This document shows positions 18,369 to 28,111 of a stretch of 64,000 bases of DNA, piece after piece (position 1 is the stretch's first letter; every line of letters starts with the position of its first letter). Under the pieces are notes generated by a model, which did no database searches, was not told the DNA's origin, and saw nothing but the letters and a program-made list of their open reading frames with translations. This stretch comes from Sphingobacterium detergens. Its GTDB lineage: Bacteria; Bacteroidota; Bacteroidia; Sphingobacteriales; Sphingobacteriaceae. The position numbers and the translations under genes were made by a program. The stretch is taken from contig NZ_RAPY01000001.1 of the NCBI RefSeq assembly GCF_003610355.1, positions 1,850,400 through 1,914,399 of the forward strand, given 5' to 3'.

Positions 18369-19673
18369 ATGCAGCTAGAAGCTATTTTAAACAAATTAGG
18401 TATTTCATCCCTGAATGAAATGCAACAAAAGGTATTGGACACCTACCAACAAGACAAAGATCTCATCTTGCTCTCCCCTACAGGATCAGGAAAAACCTTA
18501 GCCTTTTCATTATTAATACTACAACAGCTAAAAGATATCCCGCGTGAAGTACAGGTTCTGGTTTTAGTCCCTACCCGTGAACTCGCCTTACAGATCGAGC
18601 AAGTCATCCGGAAACTGACAACAGGATACAAAGTGACCTGCGCTTATGGCGGACATAGCACACGTATCGAAAAAAACGCATTCAAAGATGCTCCATCTAT
18701 TCTTATTGGTACCCCCGGTCGAATAAAACAGCATCTTGAAGAGGGAAATTTTGATCCGACCCAAATCCATACCCTCATACTGGATGAATTTGACAAGTCC
18801 CTGGAACTTGGCTTTCATCAGCAAATGGATTTTATCATTCGGCACATGCCAAAAATTAAGTCACGCATATTGACCTCTGCAACAACAATGGAGACCATTC
18901 CGGCTTTTACGCAGATTCAGGATCCCGTTACTGTTGATTTCCTAAAAGATGCAAACAATATCCCGCGGATCACGATAAAAAAAGTAGTTGCCACCAGTCA
19001 AAAGAAACTAGAAGCGCTTTTAAAACTTATCTGCAAGATCGGTACAAAAAAAATGATTATTTTTTGCAACCATCGTGATGCTGTCGACCATATCAGCGAC
19101 CTATTGGACAATCGTAATATCATTCATGACATCTTTCATGGTGGTCTGGAGCAGCAGGACCGAGAATTGGCACTGCTAAAATTCAGGAACCACTCCAACA
19201 ATGTCTTGATTACGACAGACCTTGCTGCTCGGGGATTGGATATTCCTGAAGTGGATGCAATCATTCACTATCAGCTTCCACATAAAGAAGATGATTTTAC
19301 ACACCGCAATGGACGAACAGCGCGTATGCAGGCAAAAGGTGACGTATATGTCATCTTAAAACCTGAAGAAAATTATCCTTACATTTTGGAAGATACGGCA
19401 GAAGAGGAGTTCCCGGACTTCTATGACCTGCCCGAAAATTCGCCTTTCGCTACACTCTATGTTAGCGCGGGAAGGAAGGATAAGGTCAACAAAATTGACA
19501 TTGTTGGCTTTCTGTTAAATCTGGATGGCATCGAAAAAGACGATATCGGAATTATCGAAGTCAAAGACAAAATTGCTTATGTTGCTGTCAAACGTAAACT
19601 GGCTTTAGCGATCATCAATGCCGCTAACGGTCAGAAAGTCAAAGGCCGGAAAGTAAAAGTCGGAAGAACATAG
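18369..19673 (+). CDS. DEAD-box RNA helicase, DbpA-like
   Basis: A 434-residue ATP-dependent RNA helicase. Motifs in order are I (SPTGSGKT, near 37), Ia (PTREL), Ib (TPGRI), II (DEFD, not DEAD), III (TSATT), V (TTDLAARGLD) and VI (HRNGRTAR in place of HRIGRTGR). The last 75 residues form a DbpA-type RNA-binding domain, ending in a basic GQKVKGRKVKVGRT tail, which points to 23S rRNA as substrate. It lacks the long low-complexity tail of RhlE. Monocistronic with a strong terminator. Confidence 0.9.
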   Translation: MQLEAILNKLGISSLNEMQQKVLDTYQQDKDLILLSPTGSGKTLAFSLLILQQLKDIPREVQVLVLVPTRELALQIEQVIRKLTTGYKVTCAYGGHSTRIEKNAFKDAPSILIGTPGRIKQHLEEGNFDPTQIHTLILDEFDKSLELGFHQQMDFIIRHMPKIKSRILTSATTMETIPAFTQIQDPVTVDFLKDANNIPRITIKKVVATSQKKLEALLKLICKIGTKKMIIFCNHRDAVDHISDLLDNRNIIHDIFHGGLEQQDRELALLKFRNHSNNVLITTDLAARGLDIPEVDAIIHYQLPHKEDDFTHRNGRTARMQAKGDVYVILKPEENYPYILEDTAEEEFPDFYDLPENSPFATLYVSAGRKDKVNKIDIVGFLLNLDGIEKDDIGIIEVKDKIAYVAVKRKLALAIINAANGQKVKGRKVKVGRT

Positions 19674-19700
19674 AAAGCATAACAAGGTATATTTACATAT

Positions 19701-19735
19701 AAAAAAAGAGGTTTGTTAAACAAACCTCTTTTTTT
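19701..19735. terminator. Bidirectional terminator
   Basis: AGAGGTTTG/CAAACCTCT stem flanked by A and T runs, shared by the convergent helicase gene and mqnA. Confidence 0.92.
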
Positions 19736-19758
19736 GTAGCGCATTGCGCTTTATTTGA

Positions 19759-20487
19759 TTAATCCAAATCTTTTAAATAGCCCAGATAACGTTGTACAGC
19801 TTCCCGTTTTTGATCTGTTAGATGAAAATCAAGATGTGCCGTTAAATATTTTGTATAGTCAAACCCTTCAAATTCGGGCAGTCCCGCAATGACATCGGTC
19901 GCATGGGCTACACCATAAGCGAGGGCATCATTGAAATCTTTCACAAATGATTCAGGCAACTTTTTATTGCTTACCCACAGGGCAAACGCAAACGGCAACC
20001 CTGTAAAATCAAACCATTCCTTCCCCAAGTCATAGACATAGGGTACAGTATTCTTTTTACCGAAAGTACGGTCACCGATCAGGACATAAGCATCCGGCTC
20101 CACACTGTCGTCTGTAATCAGCTGAACCTCGCGTTTCCAGTAATTCTTTAACAGCACACGGGCAAGGCCATTAGAAGTACGCGATTGCTTATCCAGTCTA
20201 AGGGTCTCCACTTCTGTAATGGGCTTATTGGAAAAAATAAACACCGAATCAACAGCACCTTCAGTTCCAATACAAAAATCCGTATTGATATAATATTCAG
20301 GAAGACTGAGTAGTGCGGCAGTCGGGATAATTCCCATATCTGCCTCGTCATCTATTACTTTTTGTGCGCAGGCACTTGGATAATCGACACTGAGATCAAT
20401 CTGATCCATTACCTTTGATTTGCGTATTCCGTTCAAAAACGGATATGTGTTTGTATATGATACGGCTGAAACTCTAATTTTATTCAT
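19759..20487 (-). CDS. mqnA: Chorismate dehydratase of the futalosine pathway
   Basis: First enzyme of the futalosine route to menaquinone, turning chorismate into 3-enolpyruvylbenzoate. The 242 residues have the periplasmic-binding-protein-like fold of MqnA, with VSYTNTYPF at the N-terminus, the LDKQSRTS loop and the GDRTFG segment. It is the last gene of a three-gene operon and overlaps the upstream phosphatase gene by 8 bases. The presence of mqnE two genes upstream confirms the pathway. Confidence 0.92.
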   Translation of the reverse strand: MNKIRVSAVSYTNTYPFLNGIRKSKVMDQIDLSVDYPSACAQKVIDDEADMGIIPTAALLSLPEYYINTDFCIGTEGAVDSVFIFSNKPITEVETLRLDKQSRTSNGLARVLLKNYWKREVQLITDDSVEPDAYVLIGDRTFGKKNTVPYVYDLGKEWFDFTGLPFAFALWVSNKKLPESFVKDFNDALAYGVAHATDVIAGLPEFEGFDYTKYLTAHLDFHLTDQKREAVQRYLGYLKDLD

Positions 20488-21106
20488 TCATCAATGCTTC
20501 TAAGTGGTCTGTATTATAATGGTCTATAATTTCAAATTGACCATTATTGTACAGCAATTTATATAAAGCAGTATTTGTGTGAGGAAAATCATCCATATAT
20601 CGGGCATCAATACCAGTCATCAGGCAAAGCATGATGCGTAGGGCACGACCATGCATGCAAACAAGGATATTTTCTTCATTTGCTTGGGCCAGCATATGAT
20701 CCAATGCAACCTGTTGGCGTTCCATTAATGCGTTGGGAGACTCTCCATTTTCAATACTGACATCCAATTCTCCGTTGCGCCATGCAGCGACCAATTGTTC
20801 AAAACCAGACAACAATTCAGGAGTCTGCTCTTTCCCTTCGTAGATTCCCCAGCTAATTTCATCCAACCCGACAAGCTGTTCCCAGGGCAAATTCTGGTCA
20901 ATAAAGCCTTGTACCGTCTGATGGGTCCGTAATAAAGTCGAGGAGTATACCTTGTCAAAAGGCACTGTATTGTACCGTTCAAAGAAAGCCTGAGCCTGGG
21001 CCATGCCTGTTTCATTTAATGGAGAATCAACTCCTCTCCCCTGCACTATGCCTTTTAGATTTAGATCAGTCTGTCCGTGTCGTATAAAATAAAATGTCTT
21101 TTTCAA
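20480..21106 (-). CDS. Histidine phosphatase (phosphoglycerate mutase-like)
   Basis: A 208-residue member of the histidine phosphatase superfamily. The catalytic RHGQTDLN motif is at residues 9-16, the second Arg in SSTLLRTHQT, the Glu in GIYEGK and the second His in CMHGRALR. The substrate is unknown. The gene lies inside the menaquinone operon (17 bases after mqnE, 8-base overlap with mqnA), so a role in or next to the futalosine pathway is possible but unproven. Confidence 0.88.
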   Translation of the reverse strand: MKKTFYFIRHGQTDLNLKGIVQGRGVDSPLNETGMAQAQAFFERYNTVPFDKVYSSTLLRTHQTVQGFIDQNLPWEQLVGLDEISWGIYEGKEQTPELLSGFEQLVAAWRNGELDVSIENGESPNALMERQQVALDHMLAQANEENILVCMHGRALRIMLCLMTGIDARYMDDFPHTNTALYKLLYNNGQFEIIDHYNTDHLEALMNE

Positions 21107-21123
21107 AATGAATATGATCTAGT

Positions 21124-22323
21124 TTATGGGTTCACAACAGGTAGTGCGTAATAATTTTTCTTTTTGGTATCCTCTTCAAAGACAACATCATTATAGTCAG
21201 TCACCACGTTATACAATGTGTCGCGTTCAATGGGATGACGGCCTACCTTTTTAATCAATTCCACAACCTCTTGAGTTGTCATTCCCGGTTTTTGCTCTTC
21301 CGCACCAGCCATACTGTATATTTTGGTCGTATCGTCCAAAGTACCATCAATATCATCCACACCAAAAGCCAGGGACAATTGCGCTGTATCTCTTGATATC
21401 ATTGCCCAATAGGCTTTGATATGATCAAAATTATCCATATAGATCCGTGCGATCGCATAATTTCTTAAATCTTCGATAACAGAAACCTCAGGGATATGTG
21501 ACATCTGGTTCTCTTTATTCCGAAATTTCAATGGAATAAAAGTCTGGAAGCCGCCCGTTTTATCCTGAAGTTGTCGCAAACGTTCCATATGGTCTACCCG
21601 ATGCCAAAATTGTTCAATATGACCGTATAACATCGTCGCATTTGTATGCATACCCAGACGATGAGCTTGCTCGTGAATATCTAACCATTGCTCAGCTGTA
21701 CACTTATCATGCGCAATCTGCTCTCGGATTTCCGGATGAAAGATTTCAGCGCCACCACCGGGCATTGAGTCGAGTCCACAAGACTGCAAATATTTCAGTC
21801 CGTCATAGTGGCTCAACTTTGCTTTCTTGAAAATATAATAATATTCTACTGGCGTGAGTCCCTTAATATGTAATTCGGGTCGATGTGCTTTACATCTTTT
21901 AAAGAAGTCTGCATAAAATTCGAGATTTTGCTTTGGCACAACCCCACCTGTAATATGCACTTCGGTAACGGCTTCATTGTCATATTTCTTCACGATATCC
22001 ATCATGCCATCGACTTCCATTTCCCAACCTTCGGCGCGCTCTTTGATCAGTCTGGAATAGGAACAGAATTTGCAGTCATATACACAGACATTCGTAGGCT
22101 CAATGTGAAAATTACGGTTAAAGAAGGTGTGATCTCCATGACGTTTCTCACGGATATAATTGGCGAGAACACCAAGATAGCCTAATTCACCTTTTTCGTA
22201 TAAAAGAACTCCTTCATCAAAAGTGATACGCTCCTCTCGCAAAACTTTCTCGGCTATATTTCTTAATTCAACGTCTAAATGTTTATCATTGATCAAGAAA
22301 TTTAATTTATCTATTGCGTTCAT
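21124..22323 (-). CDS. mqnE: Aminofutalosine synthase (radical SAM)
   Basis: Radical SAM enzyme that joins 3-enolpyruvylbenzoate to the adenosyl part of SAM, giving aminofutalosine. About 399 residues. The cluster motif CVYDCKFC (CxxxCxxC) follows HIEPTN, and MPGGGAEIFHPEIR is typical of MqnE rather than MqnC. I start it at ATG 22323, which has an unusual clear GGAG ribosome site, because the longer frame starts at 22347 inside the TACATTTG promoter box. First gene of the mqnE-phosphatase-mqnA operon. Confidence 0.93.
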   Translation of the reverse strand: MNAIDKLNFLINDKHLDVELRNIAEKVLREERITFDEGVLLYEKGELGYLGVLANYIREKRHGDHTFFNRNFHIEPTNVCVYDCKFCSYSRLIKERAEGWEMEVDGMMDIVKKYDNEAVTEVHITGGVVPKQNLEFYADFFKRCKAHRPELHIKGLTPVEYYYIFKKAKLSHYDGLKYLQSCGLDSMPGGGAEIFHPEIREQIAHDKCTAEQWLDIHEQAHRLGMHTNATMLYGHIEQFWHRVDHMERLRQLQDKTGGFQTFIPLKFRNKENQMSHIPEVSVIEDLRNYAIARIYMDNFDHIKAYWAMISRDTAQLSLAFGVDDIDGTLDDTTKIYSMAGAEEQKPGMTTQEVVELIKKVGRHPIERDTLYNVVTDYNDVVFEEDTKKKNYYALPVVNP

Positions 22324-22344
22324 TAATGTATCTCCTATCTTAAA

Positions 22345-22352
22345 CAAATGTA
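22345..22352 (-). promoter_or_regulatory. -7 box of the mqnE operon
   Basis: TACATTTG on the minus strand, 22 bases before the chosen mqnE start and overlapping the longer start codon. It helps decide the start. Confidence 0.6.
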
Positions 22353-22456
22353 CCTAAAAGGCGACAAAAGTTATAATAAAATGTGATAACACTCATTCAG
22401 GATTGCGTCATGTTTAGTCCTCGAAAGACAAATAAAACTTTCCTAAAACGACATGC

Positions 22457-24280
22457 TTAGTCGGTAAATTGCTGCATCTCAATTAACTTCTTATATAAGC
22501 CATTATGCTGTAGCAATTCACTATGGCTACCTGTTTCAACAATTTTCCCAGCTTCGATGACCACAATCTTATCGGCATTTTGAATGGTGCTCAAACGATG
22601 CGCAATCACGACTGTCGTCCGATTATCCATCAATTTATAGAGGGAATCTTGTACTAGTTTTTCGGATTCGGTATCCAGGGCCGAAGTGGCCTCATCGAGC
22701 AGCATAATCGGTGGGTTTTTCAATACCGCCCGTGCAATACAGATCCGCTGACGCTGCCCACCCGACAATTTACCGCCACGATCACCAATATTGGTTTGGT
22801 ACCCCTGATCTGTCTTTAGAATAAACTCATGTGCATTGGCTATTTTTGCTGCTGCTTCGATTTCTTCCTGACTAGCGGCTAGATTGGCAAATGCGATATT
22901 ATTGAAAATAGTATCATTAAATAAAATGGATTCCTGATTGACCACCCCGATCATACTCCGTAAAGAATCTTGATCCAGATCCCTTAGATCTATACCGTCA
23001 AAAAGGATCTGTCCGTCAGTGACATCCATAAATCGTGGGATGAGATCCACCAATGTTGATTTCCCGCCACCTGAAGGGCCAACCAAAGCTACTACTTTTC
23101 CTTTTTCAATCTCAAGGTCTATCCCCTGAAGAATCTTCTTATCTTTTGTATAAGCGAAATTTACATCTTTGAAAACAATACGTTGCTCAAAGCTTTCGAC
23201 CTTTTTCGCATTCGGTTTGTCGGTCACCTCACTGCGTTCATCAACTAATTCCAACACCCGTTCTCCTGCTGCAAGACCATTATGAATACCACTAAAAGCA
23301 TCTGTCAATGCTTTTGCAGGGCGCATAACCTGCGAGAAAATGGCTATGTAAGCGATAAACGCTGGCGCTGTCAAACTTTTATCTCCAGATAGCACCAAAT
23401 GCCCGCCATACAACAAAATAATAGCGACCATCATCACCCCAAGCAGCTCCGAAACAGGAGAACCCAATTGTTGTCTCTTCGCCATTGCCCGACCAATATT
23501 GGCATATCGTTCGTTCTCATTATGAAATCTATTTTTGATAAAAGAGACTGCATTAAAGGCTTTGATGATTTTGATACCGGATAATGCTTCATCCAGATAG
23601 GATATCATATTTCCATAGGATTCCTGAGCTGAACGCGCCTGGCTTTTTAAATTTTTTACAATTCGTGCTATAAAAAATGCTGAAATCGGAATAACCAACA
23701 AAGAAAAGAAAGTCAGCTTGGCCGAGATATTAAACAACATCACAATATAGGCGATCAGCTGCAAAGGTTCTTTGAATACGACCTGTAAAGTACCCGTAAC
23801 GGAATACTGTACAACCTGTACATCGGAAGCAACCTTGGAAACGATATCTCCTTTCCGCTGTCCCGTAAAATAACCGACATGCAGATCCATCACATTGTCA
23901 AAGACTGCCCTGCGCAGTTTCAACAAGGTGTGAATACGAAAATTTTCCATAATCCGCTGGCAGAAATAACGGAAAAGATTACTGATAAATACGGAGATTA
24001 CGATAACAATACAAACGTACTTTAATGCCCCATAAGCACCAAGCTGGTTATTTGCTACATTCGCATAGTAATTAAACCAAGCCAAAATATCCGTATAAGT
24101 CTCGGGTTTTACAACTTCAGTGACAGATTTACCGGAATTAAAAAGTGTGTGGAGTAATGGAGCGAGTAATGCTAAATTTAAAGTGCTAAAAACAACCGTA
24201 ATCAAGGTGCAGATTACATACGGAATCGCAAATTTCTCAATGGGTTTAGCAAATGATAAGAGCCTAAAATATGTTTTCAT
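22457..24280 (-). CDS. MsbA-like ABC exporter (fused permease and ATPase)
   Basis: A 607-residue half-transporter that works as a homodimer. Six membrane helices occupy about residues 1-325 and the ATPase domain about 350-607, with Walker A GPSGGGKST, signature LSGGQRQR, Walker B IMLLDEATSALD and switch His in VIAHRLST. Family members flip lipid A or export lipids and drugs; MsbA is the likely role in a Gram-negative but the substrate cannot be read from sequence. Single gene on the minus strand. Confidence 0.9.
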   Translation of the reverse strand: MKTYFRLLSFAKPIEKFAIPYVICTLITVVFSTLNLALLAPLLHTLFNSGKSVTEVVKPETYTDILAWFNYYANVANNQLGAYGALKYVCIVIVISVFISNLFRYFCQRIMENFRIHTLLKLRRAVFDNVMDLHVGYFTGQRKGDIVSKVASDVQVVQYSVTGTLQVVFKEPLQLIAYIVMLFNISAKLTFFSLLVIPISAFFIARIVKNLKSQARSAQESYGNMISYLDEALSGIKIIKAFNAVSFIKNRFHNENERYANIGRAMAKRQQLGSPVSELLGVMMVAIILLYGGHLVLSGDKSLTAPAFIAYIAIFSQVMRPAKALTDAFSGIHNGLAAGERVLELVDERSEVTDKPNAKKVESFEQRIVFKDVNFAYTKDKKILQGIDLEIEKGKVVALVGPSGGGKSTLVDLIPRFMDVTDGQILFDGIDLRDLDQDSLRSMIGVVNQESILFNDTIFNNIAFANLAASQEEIEAAAKIANAHEFILKTDQGYQTNIGDRGGKLSGGQRQRICIARAVLKNPPIMLLDEATSALDTESEKLVQDSLYKLMDNRTTVVIAHRLSTIQNADKIVVIEAGKIVETGSHSELLQHNGLYKKLIEMQQFTD

Positions 24281-24550
24281 TTATTTTGAACTAAGACAAA
24301 TTAATTTGATACAAAAAAATAATTTGTCGACCTCTCCTCTTCCATTAAAATTCTATTAAGCGAGGAAATTGAACAAAAATAACAAATTAATCAAGAAAAG
24401 CACTCATACAGTTCTATTCAATAAAATTCCCAAGGGTCAGTGTGAAACGATGAACGTGCTATTCATTTGAAAAAAAGACAAAAATAGCTACTTTTTATAG
24501 ATAATTCCCTAATTTAGCTTCATTCAAATACCAAAATTATTAAAAATAAA
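24281..24550. other. Divergent promoter region
   Basis: About 270 AT-rich bases between the MsbA-like gene and the aminotransferase gene, expected to hold both promoters. No exact TTTG-N19-TAnnTTTG pair, hairpin or short gene is apparent. Confidence 0.5.
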
Positions 24551-25711
24551 ATGCAAATAGACGTTGCCAAAAGATTGCAGCAAACTGAAGAATACTACTT
24601 CTCGAAAAAACTAAGGGAAATAGATGAGCTTAACAAACAGGGTGCACGTGTAATCAATCTAGGAATTGGAAGTCCTGACTTACCCCCTCACCCGGAGGTA
24701 ATAGCGACATTGAATACGAATGCCCAACTTCCAAATGTACATGGCTATCAAAATTACAAAGGAGCTCCAGCTTTAAGACAGGCTGTTGCCGATTGGTATC
24801 AACGCTATTATCAGGCCACTTTTAATCCCAACACGGAAATCTTACCACTGATTGGATCGAAAGAAGGTATCGTTCATATTTGCATGACCTACCTACAAGA
24901 AGGAGACAAGGCTTTAATCCCCAATCCCGGCTACCCGGCCTATGCTGCGGCCGTAAGGTTGAGTGGAGCGGAGTCGATCACCTATAAGCTTACGCAGGAA
25001 AAAAATTGGCTGATTGACTTTGATGAACTTCGGAAACAGGATCTGTCAAACGTCAAGTTAATGTGGATCAATTATCCGCACATGCCTACGGGAGCGTCTG
25101 CATCGGATGCTTTTTATAAAGAACTGATTGAATTTGCAAAGGAATTCAATATTCTTATCTGTCATGACAATCCCTATAGTTTTATCCTGACGGACAAACC
25201 ACGTAGTATCATGAGCGTGGAAGGCGCAAAAGAGGTCGCGATAGAACTAAATTCATTGAGCAAATCATCCAATATGGCTGGTTGGAGAGTCGGAGCATTG
25301 GTTGGTAGCGAAGAGCGTATTAACCAGGTGTTACGTTTTAAAAGCAATATGGATTCCGGGATGTTTTTGCCTGTTCAATTGGCGGCGGCAAAAGCCTTAC
25401 AACTGGAAGCTTCATGGTATAAGGATCTTAATAAAATTTATGCAGATAGACGTCTTAAAGTCTATGAAATCATGAACTTACTGGGCTGTTCATACCAAAA
25501 AGATCAAGTTGGTTTATTTGTATGGGCTCAAATCCCGAATTCCTATAAGGATGGTTATGCGCTTAGCGATGCTGTCTTGGACAAAGCACGCGTGTTTATC
25601 ACACCGGGAGGGATTTTTGGAGATGGAGGGAATCAGTATATCCGCATCAGTCTCTGTGCGACAGTAGAAGTTCTTGAAGAATCCATCCAACGTATTAAGG
25701 ATAATTTCTAG
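24551..25711 (+). CDS. Class I PLP-dependent aminotransferase
   Basis: A 386-residue fold-type I aminotransferase. The PLP-binding Lys is in NSLSKSSNMAGWRVG (near residue 235), with upstream INYPHMPTG contacting the cofactor and an Arg near the C-terminus in YIRISLC binding the substrate carboxylate. It resembles LL-diaminopimelate and aromatic aminotransferases. Position before tyrA suggests it transaminates prephenate or phenylpyruvate and hydroxyphenylpyruvate. Confidence 0.87.
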   Translation: MQIDVAKRLQQTEEYYFSKKLREIDELNKQGARVINLGIGSPDLPPHPEVIATLNTNAQLPNVHGYQNYKGAPALRQAVADWYQRYYQATFNPNTEILPLIGSKEGIVHICMTYLQEGDKALIPNPGYPAYAAAVRLSGAESITYKLTQEKNWLIDFDELRKQDLSNVKLMWINYPHMPTGASASDAFYKELIEFAKEFNILICHDNPYSFILTDKPRSIMSVEGAKEVAIELNSLSKSSNMAGWRVGALVGSEERINQVLRFKSNMDSGMFLPVQLAAAKALQLEASWYKDLNKIYADRRLKVYEIMNLLGCSYQKDQVGLFVWAQIPNSYKDGYALSDAVLDKARVFITPGGIFGDGGNQYIRISLCATVEVLEESIQRIKDNF

Positions 25712-25836
25712 ACACATTTTTCAAAATTAACATTTCAATCAAATGAAGTATCCGCGGTTACAGCAGACAAATAAATATAATCCGGATATCTCATATGGGC
25801 TTTGAAAGACAAACACGAATAAATAATTATTCACAT

Positions 25837-26676
25837 ATGAATATTGCCATCGTAGGCGTAGGCTTAATTGGCGGCTCAGTTGCCATCCGCTTAAAAGAAA
25901 CAAAATTCTGCAGTAAGATCATTGGTGTAGATAAAAGCGAAAAAAATCTTGACAAAGCCAAGCAGATAGGCTTTATCGACGAAGCAATGACTTTGGAAGA
26001 AGCAATAAAAACCTGTAAGGTACTGATATTGACTATTCCCGTTGATGCGATTTTGCAGGTTGTTCCTCAGATCCTTGATCAGGTGACAGACCAGGTCGTT
26101 ATTGACATGGGATCTACTAAGACAAACATACTAAACAAAATCAAAGATCACTCCAATAGAGGTCGTTATATTGCAGCTCACCCGATGGCCGGTACAGAAT
26201 ATTCTGGTCCCGAAGCTGCGGTAGCAGGTTTATTCAAGGGGAAGATGATGGTTTATGTTGAGGCCTTTAGAACGGATGAAGATGCATTCGAAGTTACTGA
26301 TGCGATCACAGATCAACTGGAGATGCGCACCTGCTTCATGAATGCGGACGAACACGATGTGCATACAGCCTATGTTTCGCATATCTCCCACCTTACTTCA
26401 TTCGCACTAGCATTGACAGTATTGGAAAAGGAGAAATCGCAGGGACGTATATTTGAGCTGGCAGGATCAGGTTTTGAATCTACAGTCCGTTTGGCTAAAA
26501 GTTCACCCGATATGTGGACACCTATCTTCAAACAGAATCGTGAAAATGTACTGGAAGTCTTGGAAGAACATATCAAACAATTGCAATCCTTGCATGATTC
26601 AATCGCCAGCGAAGATTATGACAAGTTGCACAAACTCATCAAACGTTCCAATAAAATTAAACGTATCATTAAGTAG
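25837..26676 (+). CDS. tyrA: Prephenate dehydrogenase
   Basis: NAD(P)-dependent oxidative decarboxylation of prephenate to 4-hydroxyphenylpyruvate for tyrosine. 279 residues from ATG 25837. The dinucleotide motif GVGLIGGSVA starts at residue 6, the catalytic His sits in AAHPMAGTEYSG, and HTAYVSHISHL follows. A longer frame from 25795 is unlikely because the N-terminus of this family begins at MNIAIVG. There is no regulatory ACT domain. It follows the aminotransferase gene in one likely operon. Confidence 0.92.
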   Translation: MNIAIVGVGLIGGSVAIRLKETKFCSKIIGVDKSEKNLDKAKQIGFIDEAMTLEEAIKTCKVLILTIPVDAILQVVPQILDQVTDQVVIDMGSTKTNILNKIKDHSNRGRYIAAHPMAGTEYSGPEAAVAGLFKGKMMVYVEAFRTDEDAFEVTDAITDQLEMRTCFMNADEHDVHTAYVSHISHLTSFALALTVLEKEKSQGRIFELAGSGFESTVRLAKSSPDMWTPIFKQNRENVLEVLEEHIKQLQSLHDSIASEDYDKLHKLIKRSNKIKRIIK

Positions 26677-26731
26677 GGTCTGAACTGGGTTAACGTAGAA
26701 CAATCACAGGCTCCCGTGGGAGCTTAACTAA

Positions 26732-26777
26732 AAATAGAAACGGGGCTATCCAAATTCGTATAGCTCCGTTTCTATTT
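26732..26777. terminator. Long bidirectional terminator
   Basis: An 18-bp stem (26732-26749 with 26760-26777, one G-T pair) between convergent tyrA and the TPR gene, with A/T-rich ends on both sides. A smaller GCTCCC/GGGAGC hairpin precedes it at 26710-26723. Confidence 0.88.
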
Positions 26778-26842
26778 AATTGTATTCATGCTCCCCGCAG
26801 TCTCTATTCAATTCTCCTGGGGAAGCTTTTCTTTTTATGGTT

Positions 26843-28039
26843 TTATTCGTCTTCCAATTCATTAAACTTATCTAAATCGAGCTTAGCCCCCACTGCATCA
26901 CCGAGCTTTTCTTTGATAGCAGCACGATAAGAATATAAGTCCGAATAATAAGGATTCAAGTCAATAGCTGTGGAATAATCTACCAATGCGCCATGCATGT
27001 CCTCCAGTTTTTCCTTGAGATCTGCCCGCAAAGAATACACATAAAAGTCATCAGGATTCAGTTCGACCAAACGGTCGAAATCAGACAATGCCTCAGGTAG
27101 ACAGCCCAGACGTTCCAATAAGGAAGCCCGTTCTTCATACACAATAGATGAGTTGCTGTCATTTTCTTCCGCTTTCGCATAATCGTTAAGTGCTTTTTCG
27201 GAATAGCGGTAAGATTCAAACACCTTAGCACGGAATACATAGGCAGCAGTTTGATTTTCATCCAGCTCGATCGCCTGATTAAAATCATTTAAAGCCAACT
27301 CAAAGCAGGTCAATTTTAGATAGAGACTTCCTCTGAAAACAAAGAGGTTACTATCTCCTGTTGTATTTTTATTGATGGCCGAGGTATACAATTCGATCGC
27401 CTTCAGATAATCATAACAATGGACGTATTCAAGTCCTAATGAATTCAGCTCGTCCATACTGAGTTCTTTGGGTGTAGATTCCAGCTCTTGAATAACCAGA
27501 TTTTCGGCTTCAAAATAGCTCAATTCGGCCTGATTTTCCTGCCATTCCAATACACTGTGATAATTAAAATCCAATCTTTTGGCAATCTGGTAATCATAAA
27601 ATGCGCCCTCATCTTCGCCAATCAAGCGATAGACCAAGCATCGGCTTGCGTAAAAATAAGGTTCCTCTTTAAAGTATTCAATTGCCCTACTATAAACAGC
27701 GATTGCTTCTTCGTAGGCTTTTATCTTAAAATAATAGAGTCCAAGGTAACTGTATGCCAGCGCACTGTTTGACAACGCGATGACCTCCTCCAGGACTTGC
27801 ACAGGATCGTTATCAGCAATAATCCCCATCGAAAAGCCGTTTAACAGGAGCTTGATGTCTTCTTGTTGGATGTGATCAAACTCATCCGGGGAAAAGGGAA
27901 TGATATCCGTTGGAAAAAAAGACGAAATTGGCAAAAAAGAAAATTTAGCAAGCAATACAGGTGAGGGAAGTTTAAAATCCGCTGCTGTAACAGCATCGCC
28001 CCGAAGGGTAACAGATAGATTTGATATCATTAGCTTCAT
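26843..28039 (-). CDS. Tetratricopeptide repeat protein
   Basis: About 398 residues, dominated by TPR motifs in tandem from about residue 85 to the end (for example LGLYYFKIKAYEEAIAVYSRAI and LYLKLTCFELALNDFNQAI). TPR arrays mediate protein-protein contacts; the partner is unknown. The N-terminal 75 residues are not TPR. I start it at 28039 (28030 is also possible), since a TAGTTTTG box at 28050-28043 lies after the ATG of the longer frame (28063). No signal peptide, so probably cytoplasmic. Confidence 0.8.
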   Translation of the reverse strand: MKLMISNLSVTLRGDAVTAADFKLPSPVLLAKFSFLPISSFFPTDIIPFSPDEFDHIQQEDIKLLLNGFSMGIIADNDPVQVLEEVIALSNSALAYSYLGLYYFKIKAYEEAIAVYSRAIEYFKEEPYFYASRCLVYRLIGEDEGAFYDYQIAKRLDFNYHSVLEWQENQAELSYFEAENLVIQELESTPKELSMDELNSLGLEYVHCYDYLKAIELYTSAINKNTTGDSNLFVFRGSLYLKLTCFELALNDFNQAIELDENQTAAYVFRAKVFESYRYSEKALNDYAKAEENDSNSSIVYEERASLLERLGCLPEALSDFDRLVELNPDDFYVYSLRADLKEKLEDMHGALVDYSTAIDLNPYYSDLYSYRAAIKEKLGDAVGAKLDLDKFNELEDE

Positions 28040-28042
28040 ACC

Positions 28043-28050
28043 CAAAACTA
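28043..28050 (-). promoter_or_regulatory. -7 box before the TPR gene
   Basis: TAGTTTTG on the minus strand, 3 bases from ATG 28039; leaderless-type arrangement. Confidence 0.45.
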
Positions 28051-28111
28051 AGCTAAATTTCAATACAAAAGAAATTTAACCGCCTCGCTTTCCTACTTAA
28101 ATAGAAACGAT

